Positions 42,664 to 53,424 of a stretch of DNA of 64,000 bases are shown piece by piece. The notes under the pieces were generated by a model. The model was not told the origin of the DNA. It was given only the letters and a program-made list of their open reading frames with translations, and searched no databases. Within the stretch, counting starts at the first letter, position 1, and every line of letters begins with the position of its first letter. Location: positions 4,340,001 through 4,404,000 of the forward strand of contig JASJZC010000002.1 in the NCBI GenBank assembly GCA_037178855.1, read 5' to 3'. Position numbers and translations under genes: made by a program. Origin of the DNA: Oscheius sp. JU75. Taxonomy: Eukaryota > Nematoda > Chromadorea > Rhabditida > Rhabditidae.

Positions 42664-43688
42664 TCAGGAACGAGTCGCCAAAGGCAAAATGGACGAGTGG
42701 CTGTCGGCCAAGTGAGAGTGAAGAAGGGGAAAAAGGAGTGTGTTGGGGGTGGACAACGGCAACAAGAGAAAAAAAAAAACGGCTGGTTTCAAAATCGAAA
42801 TGGATCAGGGGTCAGTTTGAAGAATGACCGGACTATCCAGAAGCTGTGAAAGATCCACTCCCCGACGCTGTAAACCTATGACTAACGGATTTTTATGAGT
42901 CGATCTTGTTTCGAACAAATGCACTCCCTTTTTTGCTTTCAAAACACCCGTCAAGCTTTGATCAACTGGTCTTGCTCAGGAAAGTGAGTCGGAAACCTTC
43001 TGAGCCTATTCAAGAGTAATATTGTATGTTCTGAGTTGACAGTTGACACTGAACCGACCTTACTTGACCAAACCGTCAGAATTGTCTCAGATCAGTCAGT
43101 TGAGGCTGAGTAATGGGAAGAGAGATCGAGTTTGAGTCACTTCGGCAGTATATAGGCTGAAGACTAGAGCGCGCGTGCCCGTTGCACAACGGGACGGGTT
43201 CGGGCCACGACGCAACGCAGTTCACTCGATAAGGCAGAAGAACCCGTCTTGACCACAATGCCATCGGATCTGGCTTTGGTCAGTCAGTCTGAGATTGGCT
43301 TGAGAGTATTAAGGTGATGGAAGAAGGAGGAAAACTAGAAACTGGGTCTCTATTGTTTGTCTTCTGACCTGGATGCAGTCGTCCACATCGGGAGAAATGA
43401 GAGGGAGAAAAAGGTCAATGTGAGAGAATAGGCTTGAGACTCAAACTGGATAACGCGGGCTGGCTATTGTCGGCAGCAAGAAGCAGACGATTAGTGAAGG
43501 ACGAACAGACTCGGACAAGCTGCCGCTGGTTGTACAGGAACAGGGAAGCCGCCGATTTGGAACACTCATGGGAACTCTCTTCTTAATTACCGGACGTTCC
43601 AATAGACTAATTGTAACACTTTGTAACTTCTTTTCTAAAAGAAAGCAAAAACATTGTTCAGGACGAGGCAATTACTACTGAATCAACG
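42664..43688. other. Intergenic, nothing recognised
   Basis: A region of about 1 kb between the divergent peroxidase (minus) and tail-anchored protein (plus) genes; probably contains promoters for both. A GTTCAG acceptor lies about 30 nt before the ATG at 43689. The CCCGT/ACGGG hairpin near 43175 was considered as tRNA and rejected. Confidence 0.45.
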
Positions 43689-44243
43689 ATGGAGGACGGC
43701 CAAGATGTTCTGGTAGAGGTGGTTTTCAAGGTCAGGCCACTGCACGGCTACTGGAAGACGACCAACGGACAAGAAGTCATTCTGAAGCAGAGTCAGACGA
43801 TCAAATACTATAAAAAACTACCTATCTCTACCGACGATACTTCCAAAACCAGTAGTGGCATCTACAAGAACAAAGGTCCTGAAACCTGGAAGAAGCCCAA
43901 AGACGTCACGGCATCGAGCAGCATTCACAAGAACAAGGACTACAGTCTCTCCTCGACTACCCCTTCGATGTCTTCCGTTCCCAGTCGGAAGAAGGTGGTC
44001 TTTTCTGGGATTAGGAGGAACAGAAGGCCGATCTGCATGGAGAAGTCTGTGACCGAGCCGAGAAAGAAGACCGAGACGAAGAAGAAAGAACCGAAAAAGG
44101 TCGAAACAAAGCCGGAAGAGAATCCAGAAGAGGTCGAAGAGAGCTATGGGTTGGAGCTATGGACGGTTCTCAGTCTCCTCTGGCTCTTTCTCTTTATTCT
44201 CCACTATTTTCTCGTGCTGGAAGAGGAGGACAAGAATTTCTAG
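43689..44243 (+). CDS. Putative tail-anchored membrane protein, single exon
   Basis: Not recognised. A single uninterrupted frame of 184 residues, unusual here because most genes are split. No signal peptide. The first 45 residues are mixed hydrophobic/polar (VEVVFKVRPLHGYW), followed by about 85 residues rich in S, T and K, then a K/E-rich helix (KKTETKKKEPKKVETKPEE). One hydrophobic segment near the C-terminus (LWTVLSLLWLFLFILHYFLV) is followed by LEEEDKNF, the layout of a tail-anchored protein facing the cytosol. AATAAA at about 44268 lies 25 nt after the stop. Function unknown. Confidence 0.68.
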   Translation: MEDGQDVLVEVVFKVRPLHGYWKTTNGQEVILKQSQTIKYYKKLPISTDDTSKTSSGIYKNKGPETWKKPKDVTASSSIHKNKDYSLSSTTPSMSSVPSRKKVVFSGIRRNRRPICMEKSVTEPRKKTETKKKEPKKVETKPEENPEEVEESYGLELWTVLSLLWLFLFILHYFLVLEEEDKNF

Positions 44244-44740
44244 GAAGGAATCTGAGCAAGATCGGTATAATAAACTACGGCTACAAGTTTGTTCCATTTT
44301 TTCACTTTATATAGACTTTCCCACTCCTATCTTCAGCTGATGGACAGGAAATGAGTCGAACTGAGATATGTCTCTCGTCTGTCAAAGAGTGAGAGATCAG
44401 AAGCATATTACGCATATGCAAAAACCGGCTGAATGGTCCTTGACAGTTCATCGACTATCCACGGCGGAAACTTACGCAAGAACCGGCCTCCAGACACCTT
44501 CTTGGCCGAATAGAGATATCATTGTATCGGCTTTTGTGTTATTGTCTTGACACACTGGTTTGAACAGCCTTTACGAGGACAGTGTTGACAGCGGGAACAA
44601 TTCTGTTGGAACTGTGCAAAATGGAACAGAGGTGTTTATGCAGTTGACCTTTTGCACGCGTTCGTAACCTCGGGTCACTAGGAGTTTTTTGAGCTCTGAG
44701 CCTCCGCCCATCAGCCTCAGTCTAGCACCCAATTGACATC
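44244..44740. other. Intergenic
   Basis: About 500 nt; the left end holds the poly(A) signal of the previous gene, the right end a CCTCAG acceptor about 23 nt before the next ATG. Nothing else seen. Confidence 0.5.
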
Positions 44741-45569
44741 ATGTTCAAGACGCTGAGAAGGTTCTTCTCTCATTCCAAATCGGAAGACAAGTACTCTACC
44801 ATGAGACCGAGCACTTCGTGGATCCGGTATGTTTTTAAATTGACGATGTTACTGTTTGATTCAGACTGGATACTCTTGCACCACCGATCGCCAGATCTCC
44901 TCCACCCAGCTATGGCCAGGTTCTGGACGAAAAGTTGAAAGAAATTAGGAGACTTGAAGCCGAAATTCTGGTACGTTAAATTTCTGGTATGGTACGTGAG
45001 TGTTTTCACCCGTACCATGAACGTGTACTGCAATCGGGTCCCCTGTTCTATAAACTGACTCTAGCTCATGTACTCTTTATAATGTTTTGGGTCTGTCGTT
45101 GCTCAAAAGTCTCTTTTTGTACCACGAGATCTTTATCTCTAGCGCCTCGGGAAACATCACTCTTTCACCCTCACTTATCTCGATCTCTTTCAGTTCTTTG
45201 AGCAAAAGTATCGGAAGGCTTTGAAGAAGTATCTCTACACTAAGTCGAGCTATTTGAACGCTTCAGAAGACTTGAGACTTCTGGATCGTACTCAGGAAAA
45301 GATGCTGAAGAGATGCCTGAAGAAGGGAAGGCCCGTTCCATGCGAAGAGGGCTACCGTCTCTACAGGAGACTTATTCTAGAAGAGGTTAATGTGAGTCCC
45401 CATCAATTCTCAAGTAGTATTTGATTTATTTCAGTACTTGAAAGATTTGAAAGCTGAAAGGAGGGAGAGATTGGGACTGGCACAGGCTGACCTGATCAAA
45501 AATCGCTCTCGACTGGCATCTTTGCAAAAAAGATTGAACAAAGATGCAAACTTTTATTATTCTCGTTAA
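44741..45569 (+). CDS. Small basic coiled protein, unknown
   Basis: Not recognised. Four exons: 44741-44826, 44865-44970, 45194-45391 and 45435-45569 (TAA), 174 residues with consistent phases; introns 38, 223 and 43 nt. The N-terminus (MFKTLRRFFSHSK) is basic and amphipathic and could act as a mitochondrial presequence, though this is inference. The rest is helical and rich in K, R, L and E (KLKEIRRLEAEIL, QEKMLKRCLKKGR, LKAERRERLGLAQ). No membrane segment. It ends 41 nt from the stop codon of the SLC10 gene on the opposite strand, so the two 3' untranslated regions almost certainly overlap. Confidence 0.72.
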
Positions 45570-45610
45570 TTAGAACAGATAAATGTCGTTTGACCCGTCT
45601 TCTTCTGAGA

Positions 45611-47273
45611 TCAAACAGCCACAATTGAGTTCTCATTGCTGTCCACCTTCTCCTTGCTCTCTTCACTCATTGACTCCATGCTATACAGGTCCTAAAAATG
45701 TGTATAGTGGCCATGATCGGAATTCAGTACCTGTGTTACCGTATCCTTCTTACATATTCGTCGATAAATACGGGATCCGAGCCAGAAGACTATCAAAGGT
45801 TTGTCTGTCATGATAGCCATGACGAAAATGATAGTGACAGAAATGTCGGACTCGGGTTCGGGGAGGCAGAGGTAGATCAGAACCATTGCTATTCCTGAGA
45901 GTGTATGTATCTACTGGAGTTATCCAGAAGACCCACCAACATTTTGAATCCCAGTCTCGATGGCAATGGTGATGCTGTTCTTGAAGTCCTGTCGAAAAAG
46001 AGTGGCCAAGAGGAAGGCCAGAATGTATCCAGTCCAAGGAAGAGCGCACGCGCAGATGAAGATGGTCCAGTTCACAAGCCAAATCATGTAAAAGTTCGTG
46101 TAAACGGCGAAGATGGTCAAGATTATCATCGAGGCCCAGGAGACTCTCTTAAAAGGATTGATAGCATTCAGTAAGCACTAACCGTGATCCACTTTTGAAT
46201 GAAATCAACGTATTGAGGTCGGAAATAGGTGAACAGGATGCCAATTGTGGTTGGAATGGCTATAGCGAACAGACTCTGAACAATTCTCCCAAATGGGATT
46301 GTGATTCTACTGTCGTCCATGAAGTGTGTTCCAAGTGTCTTCAGCCAAAGCGGCATCATAACTACAACAAGAGCTTTGTGGATCCAGTTTCTTACACAGA
46401 GCTGCGAGTGTTTGAAAGAAGGTCATCGAGATGGATAGGTCCAAGTTTCCACCGAAGATGATGGTCCAGAAGGAGCTCTTGCCACCACCGGGACAGGTGG
46501 CAACAGCGAAAAGAGCGAGTTGGACGGAACGGTCAAATGACGAAAGACAGAAGTTGGCAATGACAAAGCCGATCTGCAAAGTTGATCATTGACATAAAAA
46601 GAAGTGGTGAAGGGCCCCATCTGCAAGGATATTCAAAAGTCTCTTACCAGTGGCATCAATCCAAACTGACAGAGGAAGCCAATAATCGGTCCAATTGGCT
46701 TCTTCACGATGAAATGAATCTGTTCCACCTTCAATTGAGTCCCCATCATAAAAGTGACAACCACGATGAAGACTGCAATGAAGACTGTGAAGCTGGTGGA
46801 AGTTATGTGTCCTTGCTTCGATCTCAACAGTCGCAAAGGGTACGTGTAATTTCTAGGCACAGTTTTCTCATGTTAAAAAAACCTACTCGTCGTTGATGAT
46901 GACTGTGACGTTCGTGGATCCAAGAAATACAGCCTTTACCGTAACATTGAAATTTACTTCCTTCTCAGAGTTCGGAACAATCTCTGCCGGATGATTTAGC
47001 ATCTGAAACGTTTCATTTATATACTGTTCAAAACTTACAGAACAAATGAACTCATCCTCGCAGCGAGCCGCGATAGAGATCGTGTCTGTCCTGATGTCCG
47101 ATACCTTCACGAGTATGTTCCTAAAATGTATGTAGACTATTCAATGCAGGGCAGGGCAACTACCTTGTTTCTCCAGTTCGAAACTGTTCAAAGGCAGCAG
47201 GCTCAAAGGTGACATTTAGAGAAGAGACGAGCGGAATGGTCCAGAGGAATAATACCCAGTAGTTTTTGAGCAT
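45611..47273 (-). CDS. SLC10-family (sodium/bile-acid cotransporter-like) membrane protein
   Basis: Multi-pass transporter of the SLC10/BASS fold. Start ATG at 47273 just after a TTTTCAG acceptor; about nine exons; stop at 45613-45611. A signal peptide (MLKNYWVLFLWTIPLVSS) leads a lumenal/extracellular N-terminal domain of about 110 residues with N-glycosylation sites, an extension known for SLC10A3/SLC10A5-type proteins but not for NTCP/ASBT. The transporter core has FMMGTQLKVEQI, ALFAVATCPGGGKSS (the substrate/sodium crossover region), then QSLFAIAIPTTIGIL and ITIAIETGIQN. The acidic cytoplasmic tail is short. The last intron is 39 nt, and the stop formed by reading through it is the TAG of the acceptor itself. 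Likely substrate: organic anions with sodium; not provable here. Confidence 0.87.
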
Positions 47274-48777
47274 CGCTGAAAAGACTGTTATATTGAGAGG
47301 ATTGGCGAGAAAGTGAGTGGAAAATGCAATAATGTGGAGGCCTGCTGAACTTTGTCTGTACCGACCTTGAAAGAACACCGAGCTCTCTGGTAGTACTGCC
47401 TTGACGCAAAATGTGTGTTCAAAGGTATGTTCAAATATTGTTCGTGTTTTCCCTTTGAACAAATCTTGGGAAGTACGATCTGAATTGAACCCAACAACTT
47501 CTACATCAGGTCTAAATTCTTGTGTATTTATACTCGCCTCCAGGGAATCTACCCACTTATAGCTAATGCCAAATTCATAAGTGTGACTGCAGTCTAATCC
47601 CACAAAATCACCTGGATTGGGACAGGTGCTGGCGTCAACGTGGGCTAGAAGAAAGGAAGTGTGACTTCCAAGAGGATATTAAAATCTTTTTGGTCCCCAA
47701 AGTAGTCAAAGAGGAGCAAAGTAGGAATTATGCACGGTGCAAATCGTACTAGTGGCATTGATTTGACTAGTCCCGGTTGACGTCACAGTAGACAAGAAGA
47801 GAAATCAGGATGCCTTGTCAGAGTGTTACAATTCAATGAAAACATAGAGTGAGCCTTATAAAAAAAATGAGGCAAAACTCATTAAGTACAAGAAAGAGGG
47901 AGAACCGCCTTGTTTCCGAGGAAACGAAATGCACCAGGCCTCAACAAATTAAGACATTATGTAAAACACAAGGTATGTACTGGCCATTCGAGCCTCCTAT
48001 ATTAAAATGAGGAACAACGCGAGCCTGGATTACAGCTATTAGCCGGATTGGACGGCTGAGATGAACTTTAAAAGTAGGTGTTATCACGGGGCGGAAGATC
48101 GATGTCTCTGGACCAGTAGATCCAGTTTGGGAAGAACGGGAACAGCTATGGTCATTTTGTTGCAGAACTGACCAGTGCTGCGTGCGCTTGGTCGAGAAGC
48201 ACTAGTCAAACATGGTCTGGGTTCTTAACTCTGACCACAGGGCTTCCTAAGTGCAAACAAACAGTTTTCAGAACTGTTCATTTGGAGGGTCAAAGAACAG
48301 GGTTAGTTACTCTGTAAAGATCTCTCTACTACTAAAGCGCAATGATGTCCGTCTGTCCGTCCGTCAGCACGAGAAAAAAGCTGACAACTCACGACATGTC
48401 AAAAATTAAGTTGACAACTCAGCTTTGTTGGAAACTTGGGGACTTCTACTATTGAAGAAAGTGGCGCAGCCGCCTGTTTTCGATATATAGTCAAGACTAA
48501 GGGACGGCAAAGGCGTCGTAGACGGCTGATCAGTAGTAAACCTAGTGTTCTGACCCTCCATCGCTCCGATTCCAGAACTCTGAATTGTATCTATTACCAG
48601 TTCTTTGTTTTTCCATCAGAGGGTTTCCAAACTTGCTTTTAAGCAAGAAGTTACCTAATTATATAACAACAACAAAATTTCCTAACTAAACAAAAACAAA
48701 AGTTTTTCTACTAGCAATAATTGACTTTTTGTATTGTCTTGTCAAAATAACCCCGACAAGACATAGCAAAGAGAGAC
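47274..48777. other. Intergenic region with a dispersed repeat
   Basis: About 1.5 kb without a supported gene. Holds copy A of a repeat (see 47619-47788), an 83-aa-size frame with no support, and at about 48347 a TGTCCGTCTGTCCGTCCGTC stretch that looks like a short simple repeat. Confidence 0.5.
47619..47788 (+). repeat. Dispersed repeat, copy A (ends in a CRE-type palindrome)
   Basis: Matches 52018-52174 over about 165 nt in the same orientation. Shared blocks include GAAAGGAAGTGTGA, TTCCAAGAGGATA, AAAGAGGAGCAAAGTA, AATTATGCACGGT, CAAATCGTACTA and a closing GTTGACGTCA. It lies about 340 nt upstream of the SLC10 gene's start (opposite strand). Confidence 0.85.
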
Positions 48778-48784
48778 TATAAAA
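48778..48784 (+). promoter_or_regulatory. TATA box of the Lustrin-like gene
   Basis: TATAAAA preceded by a GC-free stretch and followed by a leader of about 70 nt. An apparent 5' leader intron runs from a CAAGGTGGG donor near 48852 to the TTTCCAG acceptor at 49321, so the first exon is non-coding. Confidence 0.5.
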
Positions 48785-49336
48785 GGAGCAGGAGCCAGAG
48801 CGAGCTCCATTCGCAGCATCGGCTCTCCAGAAGAAGTACGACAACTTTCAAGGTGGGACCCCGGCCTTGACTCGACGACAGATACGCTACCTAGACCTGA
48901 ACTACTGGACTCTCTCTGGTCTCTTCTATTGGAACCAAGGACTGTCAGCCTTGGTTTGGGTAGAAGAGACGAGAGAGTACCTAGTGGGGGCTACTGAGCT
49001 TGTCTGTCTGATGTAGCCACCGAAGCCAGGGGCCAGGCAGCTGATTTGGAACGACGGTAATTCTGCTTCAGTTGTCTGGTCCCTAGGTACGATAGCCCAC
49101 TGCCTTGTCTCTCTCCTAAGTCTCTATGTCAGATGGTTTCAGGTCACAGTAGCTTACACCTCTCCTGTCTTTCGGTGTCTCACCCTGGTCTTTTCTGAAA
49201 CAAAAACTCTTTGTCCACTATCACATAGATTTAGTTCCAGTAGAAGATATCACTGAAGTGTTCAGTAGTCTAGTAGCTCTCTAGCTTTCTTTCCAGCTCT
49301 TATTTATCCAGTTCATTTCCAGGAAACCCTGCCACA

Positions 49337-51814
49337 ATGCGCTCGCTCCTCTTCATCGGAGTCGCACTTCTGCTGACCATTTCGGATGTCTATGGTGCTA
49401 TAGGGGTCGTGGAAGCCGACAAGATCAAAGAAAGCAATGCAACTTCCATAGAGACGGTGAACGACGGCGATGTACCAATTGGATGCTCCGGTATCACCTT
49501 CGACGGTGGCAACTACGTCTCCCCTCCTGATGTTAAATCTGCGTACTGCGATCCCAAGAATACCATCTACAAGAACAGACCGTTTGTGAAATTTTTCCAA
49601 AGTGACACTGACGGTGGTGATAAGAACTATCTTTGCTGCATTGGTGAGTTCTGTCTCTGTACCCTATTCTCTTTATTCGTATTCAGTCAAGAATGGTGTT
49701 TGCGGCGTCTCCGATATTCTGGTCGACGGTGACAAGAGCAAGAACTGCAATACGAACAACGAATGCGGCGACAACAACTTCTGCATCAGCGACAACAACC
49801 CTGAAGAGGTAAACATGGCTGGCACTTTCGACACAACGCTCTGGAAGGACATGCCTCTCTGCTGCCCGAAGCGCGATGCTAACCAAGTCTGTGCCGTCGG
49901 AGATTTCGTGGGAGATGTGGCATGGGAGGATTGTGGAAAAGACCTCGGACGCTGTTGGGACAACAAGGGAGTCTGCACCTGGAAGGGAGACAAAGACGCA
50001 ACAAAGTCATCTTGCTGTTCTCCACCAAAGAAAGCAGTCTGTCCTGGAGAGGTACTGCCCTACGCTGTCAAAACGCATAAGAGCAACGACGTAGACATCT
50101 ACGACTTCCGACTGAATGAAACCCTCGGATTCAATTATGAGGACGTTGAGCAGAGCTGCATTGACCTGAAAGAGGGCTCGTTCGTCTACGATAGGAAGCT
50201 CTGTTGTCCGAAGTACAAGATGATCACGACGGGCAATCTGTCCTTCCCTGTCAAGCATCTCAAGAAGGACCAGTTCGCCGACCTACTTCTGCCCAAGAAA
50301 GTCAACTTGACCAGCGAGGAGTTCAAGGAGTGCGGGCCTGGCTGCAAGGACGAGGAATGGTGTGCTCCGGTCGAGGTTTTCAACAACGCGAAACATGCCA
50401 AAAGCCTCCAGAAGGGCAGTATATCTCTCTGTTATCCGAGTAAGCCTAAGTCTGTATCTTTGTCTCTTTTTCGCATAGACTCATCCCCTGTTTCCAGAGC
50501 CCTTGTGTCCCCATCCGAGCAAGCAAGTCTACCCGGTCAAGCGAGTGTCTGGACAAGTCCCTGAGTACAGTTGCTCTGTCGAAACGAAGGAATGTGGCGA
50601 CAAAGGTTACTGCGTCCTCATCGATGCCGATGCCGGAACGAATGCCGCGAGCTTTTGGGAGAACAATTCCACGCTCTGCTGTCCCAGGGACCAGTACGAC
50701 AATCCGTGCTCGGTCGAAGTTGGCAAGAGGAGGAATCCGCTCGTCGACAAGCCTGGAGCTGTCCTCGACGTGCCTGGCTCCAACTGCACCGATAACGACA
50801 ACTTCACTCGCGAATGGACGCCTCTGAATGACGGACAGGGTGCCTCGAGCCACAAGTTGTGTTGTGAATGGAAGAAGCCCGACGCGGCGACCCTGAAAAA
50901 GTTTGAGAGTGAGACATGCAAGAGTGGCGGCAAGCTGAGCATCACCAGTGGCCTTTTCAAGAAGTGTCCTGACGGCAGCGCGGACGGAATCGACTGTGAA
51001 AGCAGCACGGGCAAGTGCAGACCACTGAAGAACAATGCAGCCGTCGCGGCTTGCTGCATCGGTTAGTTGAAACCTTTGGGACAGACAGACAGATAGAGAC
51101 AGCAACTACCCCTGCTTTCCAGAAGATTACTGTCCGCACACTGGCATCCCAATGTCCAAGACACCCGACTGCGACTCGGACGACTGCATCTACCACCGGC
51201 TCACTCTGCAGCCTCTGAAGGAAAAGTACTGCAAGCTGGACAGCTCGAACAAGAACAAATGTTGCCTCCCAGTTCCAAACTGTATTATCGAGAGCGGCAA
51301 GGAGCACTGCGGCTTCAACAAGATTTTCCCCAACAACACGCAGCCGCAGCAGTTGAATGACAAGTGCAAGGACACGGCTGACTGTGGCGGCTTCGGCAAG
51401 TACTGCAACGTGACGGACAAGCAGTGCTACTTCGTCCCCTCGAGCACGATCGGCAAGTCGTTGGAGAAGCCGTGCAAGAAGAGCGATGAGTGCAAGAAGG
51501 AAGGAGCCAAGTTCACCTTCCACTGCGTCATGTTCAAGAAGACGTCCGAGTTTGGCGAGTGTCTGACCTTCACCAAACTCGTCTCGACGGAACACAAGGC
51601 CAACACGGGACTCGTCATCGGCGTCATCGTGCTAGTTGTGATCGGAGTCGTCTTCCTCATTGCCGGTCTCATCATGTTCCTCAAGTACCGCTCGAGAAAC
51701 TTCTGCGACAGGAAGAAGACTGACAAGACGAAGGCCAAGCGGGGTAAGGCCACGACCACGTCGAATGGCACCACAGGCGAAACAACCGTTGGCGAGACTA
51801 TCGAAGGAAGGTGA
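49337..51814 (+). CDS. Cysteine-rich type I membrane protein, Lustrin/WR1-like repeats
   Basis: Four exons: 49337-49643, 49687-50439, 50498-51061 and 51123-51814 (TGA), 771 residues. Residues 1-20 (MRSLLFIGVALLLTISDVYG) are a signal peptide. The extracellular part (about 650 residues) contains repeated cysteine blocks, each beginning C-P or C-G and ending in a CC pair before C or P (LCCIVKNGVCG, PLCCPKRD, SSCCSPP, KLCCPKY, TLCCPRD, KLCCEWKK, AACCIED, NKCCLPVP), about eight repeats. This is the Lustrin/WR1-type pattern abundant in nematodes. One TM (LVIGVIVLVVIGVVFLIAG) leads to a basic, T/G-rich cytoplasmic tail of about 50 residues. GC-rich codon use at third positions and the TATA promoter suggest high expression. 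AATAAA at about 51825. Likely a cuticle, gland or surface protein; ligand unknown. Confidence 0.8.
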
Positions 51815-52309
51815 TCCAATCCAATAAATGTGGATCAGTTCGAGTGATGTTTCTTGTTTAGTGTTCTGGGAGGGTAGAAGGGATAGGGAATTTAAACTCT
51901 TGGAACTCTTCTTTCTTTGTATCTGCTCTTTTGGCTTTTCTTCTAAGGAGGCAGATCCCTGTTCGTTCTGTCCCAGCTTCAAAATTCAGGTTTCTTTGGT
52001 TCTAATGCACATCCGGATGGGACAAGTGTTGCTTCAAAGAGGGCTGGAAGAAAGGAAGTGTGATTCCAAGAGGATACGACAAACTTATTGGACCCCAAAG
52101 CTTTGAAAGAGGAGCAAAGTAAGCAATTATGCACGGTTCAAATCGTACTATTGACTGGACCCAGTTGACGTCATATGTAGTGCAATGAAAATTCTTGTCA
52201 AATATTACAGTCTTTTGGAACTCGGACAGTTGATCTCAGTGAAAGTTCGATAAGAATGTTTTTTCCCTTTCTACAAAATCTGTTAGACAGTTCCTTATCG
52301 CTGTATGCC
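51815..52309. other. Intergenic with dispersed-repeat copy B
   Basis: Holds the AATAAA of the Lustrin-like gene, then repeat copy B, then the 5' region of the TGF-beta-like gene, with a TTAGACAG acceptor about 20 nt before its ATG. Confidence 0.5.
52018..52174 (+). repeat. Dispersed repeat, copy B
   Basis: Same orientation and blocks as copy A (47619-47788), including the closing GTTGACGTCA. It ends about 135 nt before the ATG of the TGF-beta-like gene, so it could supply promoter sequence. Confidence 0.85.
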
Positions 52310-53424
52310 ATGCGGCTACTGGTCCTCGTGTCAGTTTCGACGACTTTGGCCTTAGCCTTCAGCGAAGATTACTTCCTGGAACTCGAGAAGGTTCCTTTCT
52401 CATCAGCTTGTCAAACTGTTTCAAGAGCTTTCGTGAGCAGCTTCCTAGTGAAGAGCGTGATCTTTCTCGACGTCGACGAGAGGCTCCGAAAGAACAGGAT
52501 TTTGATCAAATCATTCAGCCGAGAAATCTCAATGGTTTGAGTACTCTCAGCGAATATAAAAATTTCAGGGATCTGTACTCTGCAAGACGGTAGTCAGTTG
52601 GCTTCCTGTTTTCATTTTAAACTCGACAGTGCCTTTCGTCTCTCTAAAGCTCAACTAATCCTGCGGTAACGTGCTATTTGAACAGGAAGAGCCTTGCAGA
52701 CTCCACAGATATGGACCATCAACCTTTTTGGATATCAAGGTGTTGCATGTCAACAGATGGACTGGAGACATGCGAACGGTCAAATCTCTGACAATGGGGA
52801 GGATTCCTGTTGATAAGGTTGACACATTTAATAATTTAAATAGTTAGTTCAGATCTATTTTGATCTGAGTGCAGACATAGTCGGATGGACTCTTTACAAT
52901 GGCCACAATCTTGACTGCTATCTCAGGGTATACTGTCTCTTTCTACTCGAATCTCTGTTCAGATAGAAGTCACGAAAGAGGAGAAGATTTACACGTTTGA
53001 TGAGATCTTCCGGGACGACCCAATCCTCGAAGTTGAATTGAAAGGACCAGCTGCTACGGAAGAATGCAAGCCGAAATCCTCGGGATGCTGTGCAAGGATG
53101 GAGTACAGGAATATCACAGCAACTCGTGAGTCTACTCATTTTGAGGTACATTCTCTTTCCAGTCCCAGACCACGTGCTCGTTGAACCGACAGGGTTCTGG
53201 ACAAAGGTCTGTAGCGGCCCCTGTAGAGACTACAATCCGGGCAGAAAAGAATAGTAAGATAATCATTGAATCCACTCAAATGTTTCAGTTTCCCCGGTGA
53301 TGTTCCACGATGCCAAGCCAGCTCCTTCTCTCCAGTCCGACTGCTCTTCAAAATCGGAAACGAATTCTACCGGGAAACAGTCTTGCACGGGGCGAGGGTG
53401 ATTGACTGCTCTTGCCAGGACTGA
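52310..53424 (+). CDS. Divergent TGF-beta-superfamily ligand
   Basis: Secreted cystine-knot growth factor that would signal through Ser/Thr-kinase receptors. Eight exons: 52310-52390, 52426-52534, 52569-52589, 52690-52817, 52853-52927, 52963-53125, 53163-53253 and 53289-53424 (TGA), 267 residues; introns 35, 34, 100, 35, 35, 37 and 35 nt. A signal peptide (MRLLVLVSVSTTLALA) leads. LSRRRREAP (about residue 40) is a furin-type site. YFDLSADIVGWTLYNGHN resembles the end of a TGF-beta prodomain (FD..AV..WL). The C-terminal domain has C-KPKSSGCC, EPTGFWTKVCSGPC, PRC, then RLLFKIGNEFYRETVLHGARVIDCSC, the CC / CxGxC / CxC framework. It is much shorter than usual ligands (350-450), the prodomain is mostly absent, and one loop cysteine pair is replaced by a lone C, so dimerisation may differ. 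A micro-exon of 21 nt is included. Moderately sure of the family. Confidence 0.7.

Noticed and set aside
43165..43205. Hairpin CCCGT...ACGGG followed by GGGTTCGGG, resembling a tRNA anticodon arm and T-loop
   Set aside because: No acceptor or D-arm pairing could be built and the T-stem does not pair.
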